This document shows, piece after piece, positions 9,639 through 17,937 of a DNA stretch of 64,000 bases (position 1 is the first letter of the stretch; each line of letters opens with the position of its first letter). The stretch comes from Fontibacillus panacisegetis (GTDB taxonomy: Bacteria; Bacillota; Bacilli; Paenibacillales; Paenibacillaceae). Both the position numbers and the translations under genes were made by a program. The stretch spans positions 1-64,000 of the forward strand of contig NZ_FNBG01000003.1 in the NCBI RefSeq assembly GCF_900102215.1. The letters run 5' to 3'. Below the pieces are notes generated by a model, which saw only the letters and a list, made by a program, of their open reading frames with translations, did no database searches and had not been told where the DNA came from.

Positions 9639-9686
9639 AATAAATACCCTCCAATTAATTAATAATATTCATTTCTATGTGTTAAT

Positions 9687-10553
9687 TTAGCTATTTGTAA
9701 TAACTAACTTAATACCGATACCAAAAGGATCTGACACTGTTACTTCATGATCATGTTCTTGATAAACAATACCCGATTTAGATAATCTGGATACTACTTC
9801 GTCAAGTGCTGCTTGATTAGGTAGTGATATCGTAAAATAACGCAGCCCTACTGCATCCTCTGGATTAGCTGGTGCACCCGTTCCTGCCCATGTGTTCAAT
9901 CCGATATGATGGTGATAACCGCCTGCGGAAATGAATAATGCCGCATTCCCATAATGCAAGGTGATCTCAAATCCCAGTACGTCACAATAAAATTGCTTGG
10001 CAACGGATAAATCTCCAACATGAAAATGTACATGACCGATAACGGTTTTTGGTTCCAGGCCCTTCCATACTCCATCTTCTGAAATGTTCAGAAGACCTTC
10101 GATGTCTACAGGATCAGTAGCCATCAAATATTCACCTTGGCTATTTCTTTGCCAAGCTTCGCGGGGGCGATCAGCATAAATTTCGATTCCGTTCTGATCA
10201 GGATCATTCAGATACAGCGCTTCACTTACTAAATGATCTCCCTGCCCTACAGGAATTTTATGCTTAATCAGATTTCGCAGCGATAAGCCTAGTGCTCTAC
10301 GATTAGGAACTAAAATCGCAAAATGATAAAGACCTGAAACAGAACGTTCTGGCATCACTTGAAGCTTCTCATTCTCCTCAAGGACAAGCAGTGGTGTTAT
10401 GCCATTAGCAGTCAGCTCGGCCACGCCTTGTTCTCTTCTTAGAACCTTAAATCCAATCACTTCTTCATAAAATGCAATGGATGTCTCCAAATTTCTAACC
10501 TTCAACCTGACAAGGCCAATCGTGGTATCCGGATCTATTATAGTCCAGGTCAT
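9687..10553 (-). CDS. Two-domain VOC dioxygenase, CatE-like (catechol 2,3-dioxygenase family)
   Basis: Two glyoxalase/bleomycin-resistance folds in tandem (about residues 10-125 and 165-285), the layout of extradiol ring-cleavage dioxygenases such as B. subtilis CatE (YfiE). Metal-ligand positions can be followed at LVRLKV, YHFAILV, HVHFHVGDL, YHHHIGLNTW and the late GIGIKL region. The start is set at 10553: AGGAGGT lies 9 bases before this ATG but touches the ATG at 10562. Expected role is detoxification of catechols or quinone precursors. It has its own promoter with two operator palindromes. Confidence 0.8.
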   Translation of the reverse strand: MTWTIIDPDTTIGLVRLKVRNLETSIAFYEEVIGFKVLRREQGVAELTANGITPLLVLEENEKLQVMPERSVSGLYHFAILVPNRRALGLSLRNLIKHKIPVGQGDHLVSEALYLNDPDQNGIEIYADRPREAWQRNSQGEYLMATDPVDIEGLLNISEDGVWKGLEPKTVIGHVHFHVGDLSVAKQFYCDVLGFEITLHYGNAALFISAGGYHHHIGLNTWAGTGAPANPEDAVGLRYFTISLPNQAALDEVVSRLSKSGIVYQEHDHEVTVSDPFGIGIKLVITNS

Positions 10554-10580
10554 ATGTGTCATACCTCCTATATAAAAGTT

Positions 10581-10597
10581 GTAACTTGGTCAGTTAC
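10581..10597 (-). promoter_or_regulatory. Rrf2-type operator, dioxygenase site 1
   Basis: GTAACTTGGTCAGTTAC is a GTAAC-N7-GTTAC palindrome in the leader between the -10 box and the ribosome site of the dioxygenase gene. The same motif with the same spacing precedes the Rrf2 gene. Confidence 0.6.
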
Positions 10598-10608
10598 ATT
10601 AACAACTT

Positions 10609-10643
10609 GTAATCAGTATAGTTACAATTAAATAACTTGTCAA
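10609..10643 (-). promoter_or_regulatory. Dioxygenase promoter with overlapping operator, site 2
   Basis: On the minus strand TTGACA (10638-10643), a 17-bp spacer and TATACT (10615-10620) form a near-consensus sigma-A promoter. A second operator, GTAAT-N7-GTTAC (10609-10625), covers the -10 box. Its centre is 28 bp from site 1, so two dimers could bind near the same helix face and block RNA polymerase. Confidence 0.68.
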
Positions 10644-10672
10644 CCTATATTGTTAAATAGAAGCTCGACATA

Positions 10673-10698
10673 ACAAAAAATGCCCCATATCGGGGCAT
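10673..10698 (-). terminator. Intrinsic terminator of the Rrf2 gene
   Basis: Minus-strand ATGCCCC..GGGGCAT hairpin followed by TTTTTTGTTA. It separates the regulator gene from the dioxygenase promoter. Confidence 0.85.
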
Positions 10699-10729
10699 CT
10701 TAGTAATGAAATAATTTTATTGCAATTAT

Positions 10730-11167
10730 TTAAAGCTGGGCAGGCACAAATTCATTAATATTGTGGACAATATCTTGAAGGGTAACTCCTGCTAAAGACT
10801 TCTCCATTGCAGATTGAGCGGTTGAAAATATCGGTTCGATAGAAGCTTGTATATGCTTGCCAACCGGGCAATCAGGATTTGGCTTATCATGAACTGAGAA
10901 CAGAGCATCCACCTCAACAACATGTACAGCGCGATAAATGTCGAGCAGCGTAATTTCTTCTACCGGTCGAGTTATTTTTGACCCTGCGACACCCGGGCGG
11001 GCTTCCACAAGTCCTGCCTTGCTAAGCATTCCCATAATTCTGCGAATGACAACCGGATTTGTGTTAACGCTAGCGGAAATATATTCAGAAGTATTGACAC
11101 CATCTTTATTGAATTCGAGCAGGGACAAAATGTGTATTGCTACAGCGAAGCGTGAGCTGATCGTCAA
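10730..11167 (-). CDS. Rrf2 family transcriptional regulator, YwnA-like
   Basis: A 145-residue winged-helix regulator. The Rrf2 signature is clear: RFAVAIHILSLL at the N-terminus, a recognition helix around NTNPVVIRRIMGMLSKAGLV, and the wing GVAGSKITRP. It has one cysteine, Cys100 in NPDCPVG, so it lacks the three-Cys iron-sulfur ligand set of NsrR/IscR; a single-thiol redox switch is possible. Translation starts at TTG (11167) preceded by a run of G. A GTAAC-N7-GTTAC palindrome lies 28 bp upstream of the start, suggesting autoregulation together with control of the dioxygenase/YwnB-like operon. Confidence 0.85.
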   Translation of the reverse strand: MTISSRFAVAIHILSLLEFNKDGVNTSEYISASVNTNPVVIRRIMGMLSKAGLVEARPGVAGSKITRPVEEITLLDIYRAVHVVEVDALFSVHDKPNPDCPVGKHIQASIEPIFSTAQSAMEKSLAGVTLQDIVHNINEFVPAQL

Positions 11168-11192
11168 GTGTATCCCCCCCTTTCCATTCTCA

Positions 11193-11213
11193 ATGTAACT
11201 ATTATTGTTACAT
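11193..11213 (-). promoter_or_regulatory. Operator palindrome upstream of the Rrf2 gene
   Basis: ATGTAAC-TATTATT-GTTACAT is a perfect 7-bp inverted repeat with a 7-bp spacer. It is the strongest copy of the motif that recurs twice at the dioxygenase promoter. Confidence 0.65.
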
Positions 11214-11254
11214 TATCGATGAATTGTCAATTACTCGCTGCAAAATATGGTTAA

Positions 11255-12043
11255 TTAACGTTCAAACAGGTTACCTAGATTACCAAGAATACTTCCTTCT
11301 TCCCGGCCACCGGAATGACGGGAAGCTGATATGATTCGATCTGCCATTCGGCTGAATGGAAGGGATTGTACCCAGACTTTGCCTGGACCTCTCAATGTGG
11401 CAAAAAATAACCCTTCTCCCCCGAACAGTGCACTTTTTACTCCCTTTACGAATTCGATATTATAATCGATAGTAGCCGTCATGGCTACTAGACAACCTGT
11501 ATCTAGACGAAGGACTTCACCAGGAGCTAAATTACGCTCAAGCACGAGACCGCCGGAATGAACAAATGCAAGTCCGTCCCCTTCAATTTTTTGCATGATA
11601 AAGCCTTCCCCGCCGAAAAAGCCGGTTCCCAGCTTGCGCTGGAATTCAATGCCTACAGACACACCTTTAGCCGCGCACAAAAAAGAATCCTTCTGGCAAA
11701 TTATCTTTCCGCCTAACAGCTGCAAATCCAGTGGTATGATCTTGCCGGGATATGGTGAAGCGAACGTAACACCTTGTCTTTGATAACCTGCATTTGTAAA
11801 AACAGTCATGAACAGTCCTTCACCAGTTAACAGACGCTTGCCTGCTCCCATCAGCTTGCCCATGATACCACCGTTTCCGCCGCTTCCATCTCCAAAAATC
11901 GTTTCCATCCGAATGTCTGGGTCCATCATCATGAAGCTGCCTGCTTCCGCAACTACGCTCTCCCCTTGATCCAGTTGAATTTCCACACACTGCATTTCAC
12001 TGCCTAAAATTTCATAATCAATTTCATGCGCATTCATCGCCAT
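11255..12043 (-). CDS. AIM24 / TIGR00266 family protein
   Basis: A 262-residue protein of the AIM24 (formerly DUF124) family, a beta-rich trimeric fold of uncertain function. Recognisable segments: VQIDQGESV-like EIQLDQGESVVAEAGSFM near the N-terminus, glycine-rich turns (FGDGSGGNGGIMGK), and FGGEGFIMQKI and FGGEGLFFATLRGPG in the second half. No signal peptide. The start has GGGGG 6 bases upstream. Monocistronic. Confidence 0.85.
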   Translation of the reverse strand: MAMNAHEIDYEILGSEMQCVEIQLDQGESVVAEAGSFMMMDPDIRMETIFGDGSGGNGGIMGKLMGAGKRLLTGEGLFMTVFTNAGYQRQGVTFASPYPGKIIPLDLQLLGGKIICQKDSFLCAAKGVSVGIEFQRKLGTGFFGGEGFIMQKIEGDGLAFVHSGGLVLERNLAPGEVLRLDTGCLVAMTATIDYNIEFVKGVKSALFGGEGLFFATLRGPGKVWVQSLPFSRMADRIISASRHSGGREEGSILGNLGNLFER

Positions 12044-12116
12044 TTTGTACCCCCACTAAATAGTAGTTTGCTTAAAAGATCATTAATAATTAATTATGTG
12101 AAATATTCTGGAAGTT

Positions 12117-12632
12117 CTACAATCGTTCGAGCATCATGACCATATGCTCTATCATTTGCGGTACATCCTCAATAACCTCTTCACCAAATTTGCGCCGAAA
12201 TGATACTGTAATTTCTTGAAGAGCGTTTGAATTGTGATCACCATAAGTATAACTGATCTTCTGAACTAAATGAGCATCACCCCAAATTTTATGAGCTAAA
12301 GTTTCTGACGCTACGCATTCAAGCTCAGCATTATCTTTATTTACGTATTTGTAGAAAACAGGTTGCAAGTGGCATCCGTGAATTTCAGCTAGTGTGCTGT
12401 CAAGTTCCAAAATTTCTCCTGCCAAATCTTTGGTTTCGGCCCACAAACGAAGCTCCGCGCTACAGTCAGTACGATCCGGCAGGGTAAACTTTATTGCGTA
12501 GTACCGGGACATTGTTGAGAGCTCAACACGATCATTCCGATTAACAACCTGCAATTCTCCGCACAAATCCAGATCATATACCGCACCTTCCACTACTACC
12601 TTTAAATTATCAAAAATCGTTGGGTCAAACAT
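12117..12632 (-). CDS. Hypothetical cytoplasmic protein
   Basis: A 171-residue acidic soluble protein with no signal or membrane segment and no family I recognise. Mixed alpha/beta composition, four Cys without CxxC pairing, and a helical C-terminus (MIEHMVMMLERL). AAAGGAGC precedes the ATG. It is a normal-looking chromosomal gene judged by its ribosome site and codon use. Confidence 0.65.
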   Translation of the reverse strand: MFDPTIFDNLKVVVEGAVYDLDLCGELQVVNRNDRVELSTMSRYYAIKFTLPDRTDCSAELRLWAETKDLAGEILELDSTLAEIHGCHLQPVFYKYVNKDNAELECVASETLAHKIWGDAHLVQKISYTYGDHNSNALQEITVSFRRKFGEEVIEDVPQMIEHMVMMLERL

Positions 12633-12695
12633 ATGTATGCTCCTTTATGCAATTCATGGTAAATCGTAGTTACATTATACTCTCAAATATAATCT

Positions 12696-12726
12696 AAAAA
12701 AACAAAACAGCCCACAAGTGAGCTGT
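12696..12726 (-). terminator. Intrinsic terminator
   Basis: Minus-strand stem ACAGCTCA/TGGGCTGT followed by TTTGTTTTTTT, directly after the AbrB-like gene. Confidence 0.8.
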
Positions 12727-12737
12727 TCTGCATCATT

Positions 12738-13205
12738 TTATTCATATACTGGTACGCCGCGGACTTGTTTCGCTAGTTCAATAAAAGGACCCTCTGAAAG
12801 ATTGTTAAATCCTAAATGTGTCGCTCTGAGGCTAAGCAGCTTATCCCCTGGAGCTACGCCAAATTCTTCCCAAGTTTGTACAGGCAGTTGAATGTAACGT
12901 TCACTGTTCAAATATGTCCAGCAAAATATACGATCCTTAAAAGCTACTGACTGACCCTTAGGAATGGAAAAGCTCTGAATCTCAGGTATACTTGCGAACA
13001 CTTTGGCAAGTGGTGAGTTGTCAATTAGCTCCTTGCATACGACACTAAAGCCTTTGGCGGTGTTACGTCCTGACATCAAAATGACATTGGTATCAGGTCT
13101 GATGCGATATTCCTGCAGGGCTTGATCCGGCAGGCAAAATGAACCATCAGGAAGTATTTTGCTCCAAGCATAAAAGTACTTCCCTCCCTTAGCAGTGACC
13201 GCCAT
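12738..13205 (-). CDS. AbrB/SpoVT-like duplicated-hairpin protein (hypothetical)
   Basis: A 155-residue protein. Two segments, LPDQALQEYRIRPDTNVILMSG (about 27-48, by pattern) and LPVQTWEEFGVAPGDKLLSL (about 113-132), share the LP-x5-6-G/R-(I/V)-x-P-(G/D)-(D/T) pattern of AbrB/MazE swapped-hairpin DNA-binding halves. The resemblance is by eye. If real, one chain carries two half-domains that could form an intramolecular fold. The ATG at 13205 is chosen because GGAGGG is 9 bases away; the ATG at 13214 touches that site. A perfect inverted repeat lies just upstream. Confidence 0.6.
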   Translation of the reverse strand: MAVTAKGGKYFYAWSKILPDGSFCLPDQALQEYRIRPDTNVILMSGRNTAKGFSVVCKELIDNSPLAKVFASIPEIQSFSIPKGQSVAFKDRIFCWTYLNSERYIQLPVQTWEEFGVAPGDKLLSLRATHLGFNNLSEGPFIELAKQVRGVPVYE

Positions 13206-13241
13206 ACTTATCATCCCTCCGAGAATTTTGATGAGATTATA

Positions 13242-13274
13242 ATGATTAATCTATCTCTTTATTAGATTAATCAT
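13242..13274 (-). promoter_or_regulatory. Perfect 11-bp inverted repeat upstream of the AbrB-like gene
   Basis: ATGATTAATCT (13242-13252) is exactly inverted at 13264-13274 with an 11-base spacer. It has no U-tract and lies 37-69 bp upstream of the start codon, so it reads better as an operator than as a terminator. Confidence 0.45.
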
Positions 13275-13345
13275 CACTCAAGGGACGGGAATTGAGATAT
13301 GACTAAAATCACGATTGCCAAGTAATTAGGAAATTTTGGGATTCG

Positions 13346-14428
13346 TTACTCCGTCATTTCTTCAAACTTTTTTGCAAAAAATAATTGATATAACCGTACA
13401 ACGATAATCTTGACCATCATATAAACCGGGATAGCAAGAATCATTCCAAGAATGCCTCCAAAATCTCCGGCGATTAACAAGAGAACGATAGTAGTTAACG
13501 GATGAATGCTAATGGTTTTCCCGTATATGTAAGGAGATATAAGATTACCTTCGATCTGCTGCGCAATCACTACGATAATAATGACCCATACTACCATCGA
13601 CGGAGATACAGTGAACGCTACAATCACACACGGAATTGCACCTAACAATGAACCGAAATAAGGTATAAAATTGAACAATGCTCCAACGATCGCAAGCATT
13701 AGCGGGTAAGGCAATCCAATGATCCAGAACCCGATAAAGCTCATAATGGCCAGTACGATCGCACTGATCATACGTCCGGCAATAAACCCCTTGAGCATGT
13801 TGTCAATTTGCTGGAACACTTCATTCCCATCACCGCGGTAACGTCCAGGAACCAGTCTTAGAATCGAAGGTTTTACTTTGTTATCTTCCTTCAGCATGTA
13901 ATAAAGCAAGATCGGGACTGTACCCACAACAATAAAAAAGTCATTAAGGAATGTGAAAACATGCGACATATATCCAGTAGCCGCTTCAATTGCAGAATTC
14001 ACATGCTCTGTGATTTTCTCCATAAATTTGGAATTATCACTGCTGACCATGGAGAAATATTGATTGTTTTGAATTTCATTCATTTGGCTCTCAAGCCCTG
14101 TAATCAGCTTAGGCACGTTGTTAATAAACTCAGTAACCTGTTCTTGAAGTGGCGGCCATACAACCATCAGAAATATAGTCACTACACCCATGAACAGCAA
14201 ATAAATGAGCAGGATGGACAGCATACGGTTCAGCTTCTTCCCTTCCAGGAAAGAAACGATCGGCCGCAGTAAATAATACAGGAACGCTGAAATCGTAACT
14301 GGAACAATAAGAATTGAAACAAGTGTTACGATCGGATTAAAAATAAAGCTTACCCTGTTCAGCAATAAAATGATCGTTAAGATCATAATGATGCCCAAGG
14401 ACCATCTGTAAAACGGTTTATTCAACAA
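13346..14428 (-). CDS. AI-2E family transporter (membrane permease)
   Basis: A 360-residue polytopic protein of the AI-2E/YtvI/PerM family, with about eight hydrophobic segments. An N-terminal membrane pair is followed by a long amphipathic loop (about 95-150), then membrane helices including a conserved GLPYPLMLAIVGALFNFIPYFGSLLGAIP segment (its FNFIPYFGS core is diagnostic) and LTTIVLLLIAGDFGGILGMILAIP. Members export small molecules or act as sodium/proton antiporters; the substrate is not deducible. Monocistronic. Confidence 0.88.
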   Translation of the reverse strand: MLNKPFYRWSLGIIMILTIILLLNRVSFIFNPIVTLVSILIVPVTISAFLYYLLRPIVSFLEGKKLNRMLSILLIYLLFMGVVTIFLMVVWPPLQEQVTEFINNVPKLITGLESQMNEIQNNQYFSMVSSDNSKFMEKITEHVNSAIEAATGYMSHVFTFLNDFFIVVGTVPILLYYMLKEDNKVKPSILRLVPGRYRGDGNEVFQQIDNMLKGFIAGRMISAIVLAIMSFIGFWIIGLPYPLMLAIVGALFNFIPYFGSLLGAIPCVIVAFTVSPSMVVWVIIIVVIAQQIEGNLISPYIYGKTISIHPLTTIVLLLIAGDFGGILGMILAIPVYMMVKIIVVRLYQLFFAKKFEEMTE

Positions 14429-14466
14429 AAACTTTCCCCCTCACATTACTTTTTCAGGAATTAAAG

Positions 14467-14733
14467 CTATTCAGGAAATGTATCTACTGCTGCATCCAGA
14501 AGATCGTCAAACAATGCATCATCCTGTTCAATCGCTTCATCAACCTGTAGAAATTGTTCTTCAACACCAGGCTCATTGGCGTAGTTCAAACTGTAGTCCC
14601 AGTCTTTTCCGTTTTTACTGAAGAACGTAATTTCATAATCAGCCGCATGAGATTCTACACGAAAAATCGTTTTACCTAAAAAAGATCCGTCCCCTTCTTT
14701 ATTCATTTCTGCATTAACAATAGTAAGATTCAT
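14467..14733 (-). CDS. Hypothetical small acidic protein
   Basis: An 88-residue, strongly acidic protein (Asp/Glu-rich C-terminal half) with no signal, membrane segment or known motif. It is transcribed divergently from the K+ transporter gene. AAGGAG precedes the ATG. Family unknown to me. Confidence 0.6.
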   Translation of the reverse strand: MNLTIVNAEMNKEGDGSFLGKTIFRVESHAADYEITFFSKNGKDWDYSLNYANEPGVEEQFLQVDEAIEQDDALFDDLLDAAVDTFPE

Positions 14734-14873
14734 TCAGTATTTACTCCTTTTTCATCGATATTTCCTAAAGTTTCTAATATAATCGATATGTTGCGACGTT
14801 TTGGTACATCCTATTGCATTATCGTACCATGTTTCACGTCAATAGCAAGAAAGATGTACGAGGTGAATATTGA

Positions 14874-16232
14874 GTGAATAAATTAAAGAAGAACACGGCA
14901 CATCCACTTACTCCGGCAAAGATTCTGTCATTCGGTTTTGGCATCATTATTATTTTAGGAACATTTCTATTATCGTTAGGCCCTGCATCTGCATCAGGGA
15001 AACCAATGCCGGTTATTGATGCATTCTTTACCGCAACATCTGCAACTTGTGTAACTGGTCTGGCCGTTGTAGATACAGGCACCCAGTTTTCGCTTTTTGG
15101 ACAACTTGTCATTTTGGCATTAGTGCAAATTGGCGGCGTGGGCTTCATGACATTAGGAACCCTCATCGCCCTTGCCTTTAACCGTAGAATTTCCCTGCGT
15201 GACCGATTAGTGCTGCAAGAGGCTATGAATTACAATTCCATGGAAGGACTTGTTTCACTGATTCGTCGTGTTTTCATATATTCTTTTGTTATCGAAATGA
15301 CAGGAGCATTACTATTAACGATCAGATGGGCAATGGATATGCCGTTCGGCAGAGCCTTGTTTTTTGGAATTTACCATAGCATTTCTTTCTTCAATAATGC
15401 CGGCTTCGATCTGTTCGGTTCAACACATGGTCCTTTTAGTGGTCTAGGTATGTATGCTGAAGACGTATACATTAACATTGTAGTCATGATTTTAATCTTT
15501 TTAGGTGGTATCGGGTTTATCGTTATGTCTGATGTACTTAAATATAGAAAAACTCGTAATTTGTCGCTTCATACAAAAATCGTATTATCTATGTCGGCCT
15601 TTTTAATTGTTGGTGGCGCTGTGATCATCTTTGCTCTGGAGAACGGCAACCCATTATCTATGCAGCCATTATCTTTGGGGGAACGAATTTTAAGTTCATT
15701 TTTTCATTCAATAAGCTCTAGATCAGGTGGAGTTACCACACTCAGCATTGCAGATATGGAGAACTCGACTCAATTTTTACTGATCATGCTGATGTTCATT
15801 GGTGCAGCACCGGGCTCAACAGGCGGCGGAATTAAGGTTACGGTGTTTGCTATATTGCTGGGTGCGATGTATTCCATGATTCGTGGTAGAGAGGATATTG
15901 TATTTTTCCGTAAACGCCTATCCAAAGGATCAATTTTGCGTGCGATTACTCAAACATGGTTGGCACTGTTTCTCGTCATCTCTGCTGCAATGGCGTTGTC
16001 TGCCCTTGAAGACCGGGAGTTTCTCCCCCTTCTTTTCGAAACGACCTCAGCATTTGCAACAGCTGGCTTGAGTCTTGATTTGACTCCAAAGCTGACTGAC
16101 ATCGGTAAAATTGTCATTTGTATCGTTATGTTCCTGGGGCGTGTCGGTCCAGTCACTCTCGCATACGCTCTAGCACCAAAATCAGGTAAAGAATTATACC
16201 GTTATCCGGAAGGTAAAATTACCATTGGTTAA
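14874..16232 (+). CDS. TrkH/KtrB family potassium transporter
   Basis: A 452-residue K+ channel-like transporter subunit with four M1-P-M2 repeats. Filter loops are visible at TATSATCVTGLAVVDTG (about 53), SISFFNNAGFDLFG (about 168), SSRSGGVTTLS (about 284) and TSAFATAGLSLDLTP (about 390), each with the conserved Gly. Membrane partner of a cytosolic RCK protein (KtrA) not found in this window. Start is GTG at 14874 with GAGGTG upstream. The family is often under c-di-AMP control, but no riboswitch is visible here. Confidence 0.9.
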   Translation: MNKLKKNTAHPLTPAKILSFGFGIIIILGTFLLSLGPASASGKPMPVIDAFFTATSATCVTGLAVVDTGTQFSLFGQLVILALVQIGGVGFMTLGTLIALAFNRRISLRDRLVLQEAMNYNSMEGLVSLIRRVFIYSFVIEMTGALLLTIRWAMDMPFGRALFFGIYHSISFFNNAGFDLFGSTHGPFSGLGMYAEDVYINIVVMILIFLGGIGFIVMSDVLKYRKTRNLSLHTKIVLSMSAFLIVGGAVIIFALENGNPLSMQPLSLGERILSSFFHSISSRSGGVTTLSIADMENSTQFLLIMLMFIGAAPGSTGGGIKVTVFAILLGAMYSMIRGREDIVFFRKRLSKGSILRAITQTWLALFLVISAAMALSALEDREFLPLLFETTSAFATAGLSLDLTPKLTDIGKIVICIVMFLGRVGPVTLAYALAPKSGKELYRYPEGKITIG

Positions 16233-16328
16233 TAAATTTGAACCAACAAAAAATATCAAAGTTGGATAGTGACACTGATTCGTAGTATGATATTACCATA
16301 TAGATTTCTAAAAAATGGAGGAGTGGCC

Positions 16329-17561
16329 ATGTCTGATTTCGGTCAAAAATTACAAAAATATGCAGAGCTCGCTGTTAAAGTAGGGGTAAATGTGCAGCCC
16401 GGTCAAAATATGATCGTGAATGCAACAATTGACTCCGCCGAGCTTATCCGTCTAATTGTCAAAGAGGCATACAATGCAGGCGCTCGCTTTGTCAAGGTTA
16501 ACTGGAGTGATGATGTAGTCACTAGATTAAGATACGAAAAGGCAGCGGACGAATCATTCCTGGATGATCCTAAGTGGTATGCAGGAGAAATGCTTGAATA
16601 TGTACAAAATGGTGCTGCCGTTCTGCACGTTATCTCTTCCGACCCTGATTTGTTAAACGGAATTTCGTCTGAGCGAATTACAAATCATCAGAAAACATAT
16701 GGTCATGCAATGAGCCAGTATCGCGATCTGCAGATGGCTGATAAATTCAGCTGGTCCATTGTTGCGGTTCCGTCCATTTCCTGGGCTGCTAAAGTATTCC
16801 CTGAGCTTCCGGAAAATGAACAAATCCCTGCATTATGGGAAGCTATTTTCCGTACGGTGAGAATTGATCATCCGGATACAATTGAAGCATGGCGTAATCA
16901 CATTGCGAATCTGTCTTCCAAAGCCCATTATTTGAACGATAAAAAATATCAAAAGCTGCACTATATCGCTTCAGGAACTGACCTGACGATCGGTCTGCCT
17001 GAAGGCCATATTTGGGTAGCAGCCGAGAGCATTAATGCACAAGGCAACACTTTCCTTGCCAACCTGCCAACGGAGGAGGTCTTCACTGCCCCGCTTAAAA
17101 CAGGCGTTGATGGAACTGTGTCCAGTACCAAGCCTTTGAGCTACAACGGCAACATTATTGATAACTTTAAGCTGACCTTCCAAAACGGACGTATCATCGA
17201 TTTCTCAGCCGAGGTTGGAGAATCCAGTCTGAAGCAGCTTGTTGAGCTGGACGAAGGCTCTCATTATTTAGGTGAAGTCGCTCTCGTACCGCATGGCTCA
17301 CCGATTTCTCAATCAGGCATTCTTTTCTATAACACCCTATTTGATGAGAATGCTTCCAACCATCTTGCGATTGGTAATGCATATGCCTTCAACCTTGAAG
17401 GCGGTAAATCCATGACGAAGGAAGAGCTTGAGCAGCATGGTCTTAATGCAAGTTTTAATCATGTTGACTTCATGGTAGGTTCTGCGGAAATGGATATTTA
17501 CGGTGTTACAAAAGACGGCAAGGAAGAACAAATCTTCTCCAAAGGCAACTGGGCGTTTTAA
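16329..17561 (+). CDS. M29 family aminopeptidase (AmpS/PepS-like)
   Basis: A 410-residue cytosolic metallo-aminopeptidase of family M29. The start MSDFGQKL is set by GGAGGAG just upstream; the longer frame from 16269 lacks a site. Recognisable segments: VQPGQNMIVNATIDSAELIR, KVNWSDDVVTRLRYE, DLTIGLPEGHIW, NLPTEEVFTAP (metal Glu), HYLGEVALVPHGSPIS (Glu and His ligands) and SFNHVDFMVGSAEMDIYG with the late His and Asp ligands. Length is normal. It releases N-terminal residues from peptides. A strong terminator follows. Confidence 0.92.
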   Translation: MSDFGQKLQKYAELAVKVGVNVQPGQNMIVNATIDSAELIRLIVKEAYNAGARFVKVNWSDDVVTRLRYEKAADESFLDDPKWYAGEMLEYVQNGAAVLHVISSDPDLLNGISSERITNHQKTYGHAMSQYRDLQMADKFSWSIVAVPSISWAAKVFPELPENEQIPALWEAIFRTVRIDHPDTIEAWRNHIANLSSKAHYLNDKKYQKLHYIASGTDLTIGLPEGHIWVAAESINAQGNTFLANLPTEEVFTAPLKTGVDGTVSSTKPLSYNGNIIDNFKLTFQNGRIIDFSAEVGESSLKQLVELDEGSHYLGEVALVPHGSPISQSGILFYNTLFDENASNHLAIGNAYAFNLEGGKSMTKEELEQHGLNASFNHVDFMVGSAEMDIYGVTKDGKEEQIFSKGNWAF

Positions 17562-17570
17562 TTACTGTTT

Positions 17571-17618
17571 AAAAAAACCTTCACCCCACTTCCATTGTGG
17601 GGCTGAAGGTTTTTTTGT
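17571..17618. terminator. Strong intrinsic terminator
   Basis: AACCTTCACCCCAC pairs with GTGGGGCTGAAGGTT (one bulge) around a 7-base loop, with T runs on one side and A runs on the other. It ends the aminopeptidase gene. Confidence 0.9.
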
Positions 17619-17662
17619 TATTTCAACAGAATCTTAACTCAGTTCAATTATGGAAAGTTTAC

Positions 17663-17713
17663 TTGACATAAATGTTTCTTTATTATATTTTACTTATGGA
17701 AAGGTAACTTTCC
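17663..17713 (+). promoter_or_regulatory. Promoter and palindromic operator of the HTH gene
   Basis: TTGACA (17663-17668), a 17-bp spacer and TATTTT (17686-17691) precede a perfect palindrome GGAAAG-GTAA-CTTTCC (17698-17713) lying at the expected transcription start. A half-site GGAAAGTTTAC lies just upstream of the -35 box (17652-17662). The layout suggests autorepression by the encoded HTH protein. Confidence 0.6.
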
Positions 17714-17735
17714 AATGTGTATTGGAGGTGACCAT

Positions 17736-17933
17736 TTGAAGAACAGGCTGGAAGAGCTTCGCAAATTGAACGGAATTAAACAGGAAGAATTAGCGTTAGC
17801 TTTGGAGGTGTCCAGGCAAACCATAGGTTCCCTTGAAAATGGGAGATACAATCCATCAATTCTCTTAGCCTATAAAATCGCTCGTTTTTTCAACTTGAGT
17901 ATTGAAGATATTTTTATCTATGAGGAGGAATAA
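17736..17933 (+). CDS. Small XRE-type HTH regulator
   Basis: A 65-residue protein that is essentially a single Cro/C1 helix-turn-helix: NRLEELRKLNGIKQEELALALEV, then SRQTIGSLENGRYNPS as recognition helix, and FNLSIEDIFIYEE. The start is the TTG at 17736, preceded by GGAGGTGA; a frame from 17715 would begin upstream of this site. Its stop overlaps the ribosome site of the following membrane protein gene, a common two-gene unit in Firmicutes in which the HTH protein represses the pair. Confidence 0.85.
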   Translation: MKNRLEELRKLNGIKQEELALALEVSRQTIGSLENGRYNPSILLAYKIARFFNLSIEDIFIYEEE

Positions 17934-17937
17934 AGCA

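Noticed and set aside
9156-9662. 168-codon plus-strand ORF opposite the YwnB-like gene
   Set aside because: Lies wholly antisense to a clear Rossmann-fold gene and is Cys/Ser-rich with no family motif.
14734-14873. c-di-AMP riboswitch before the K+ transporter
   Set aside because: The 140-bp gap is too short and lacks the GGGGTGAA and CCGAATCCG blocks seen at 56.8 kb.
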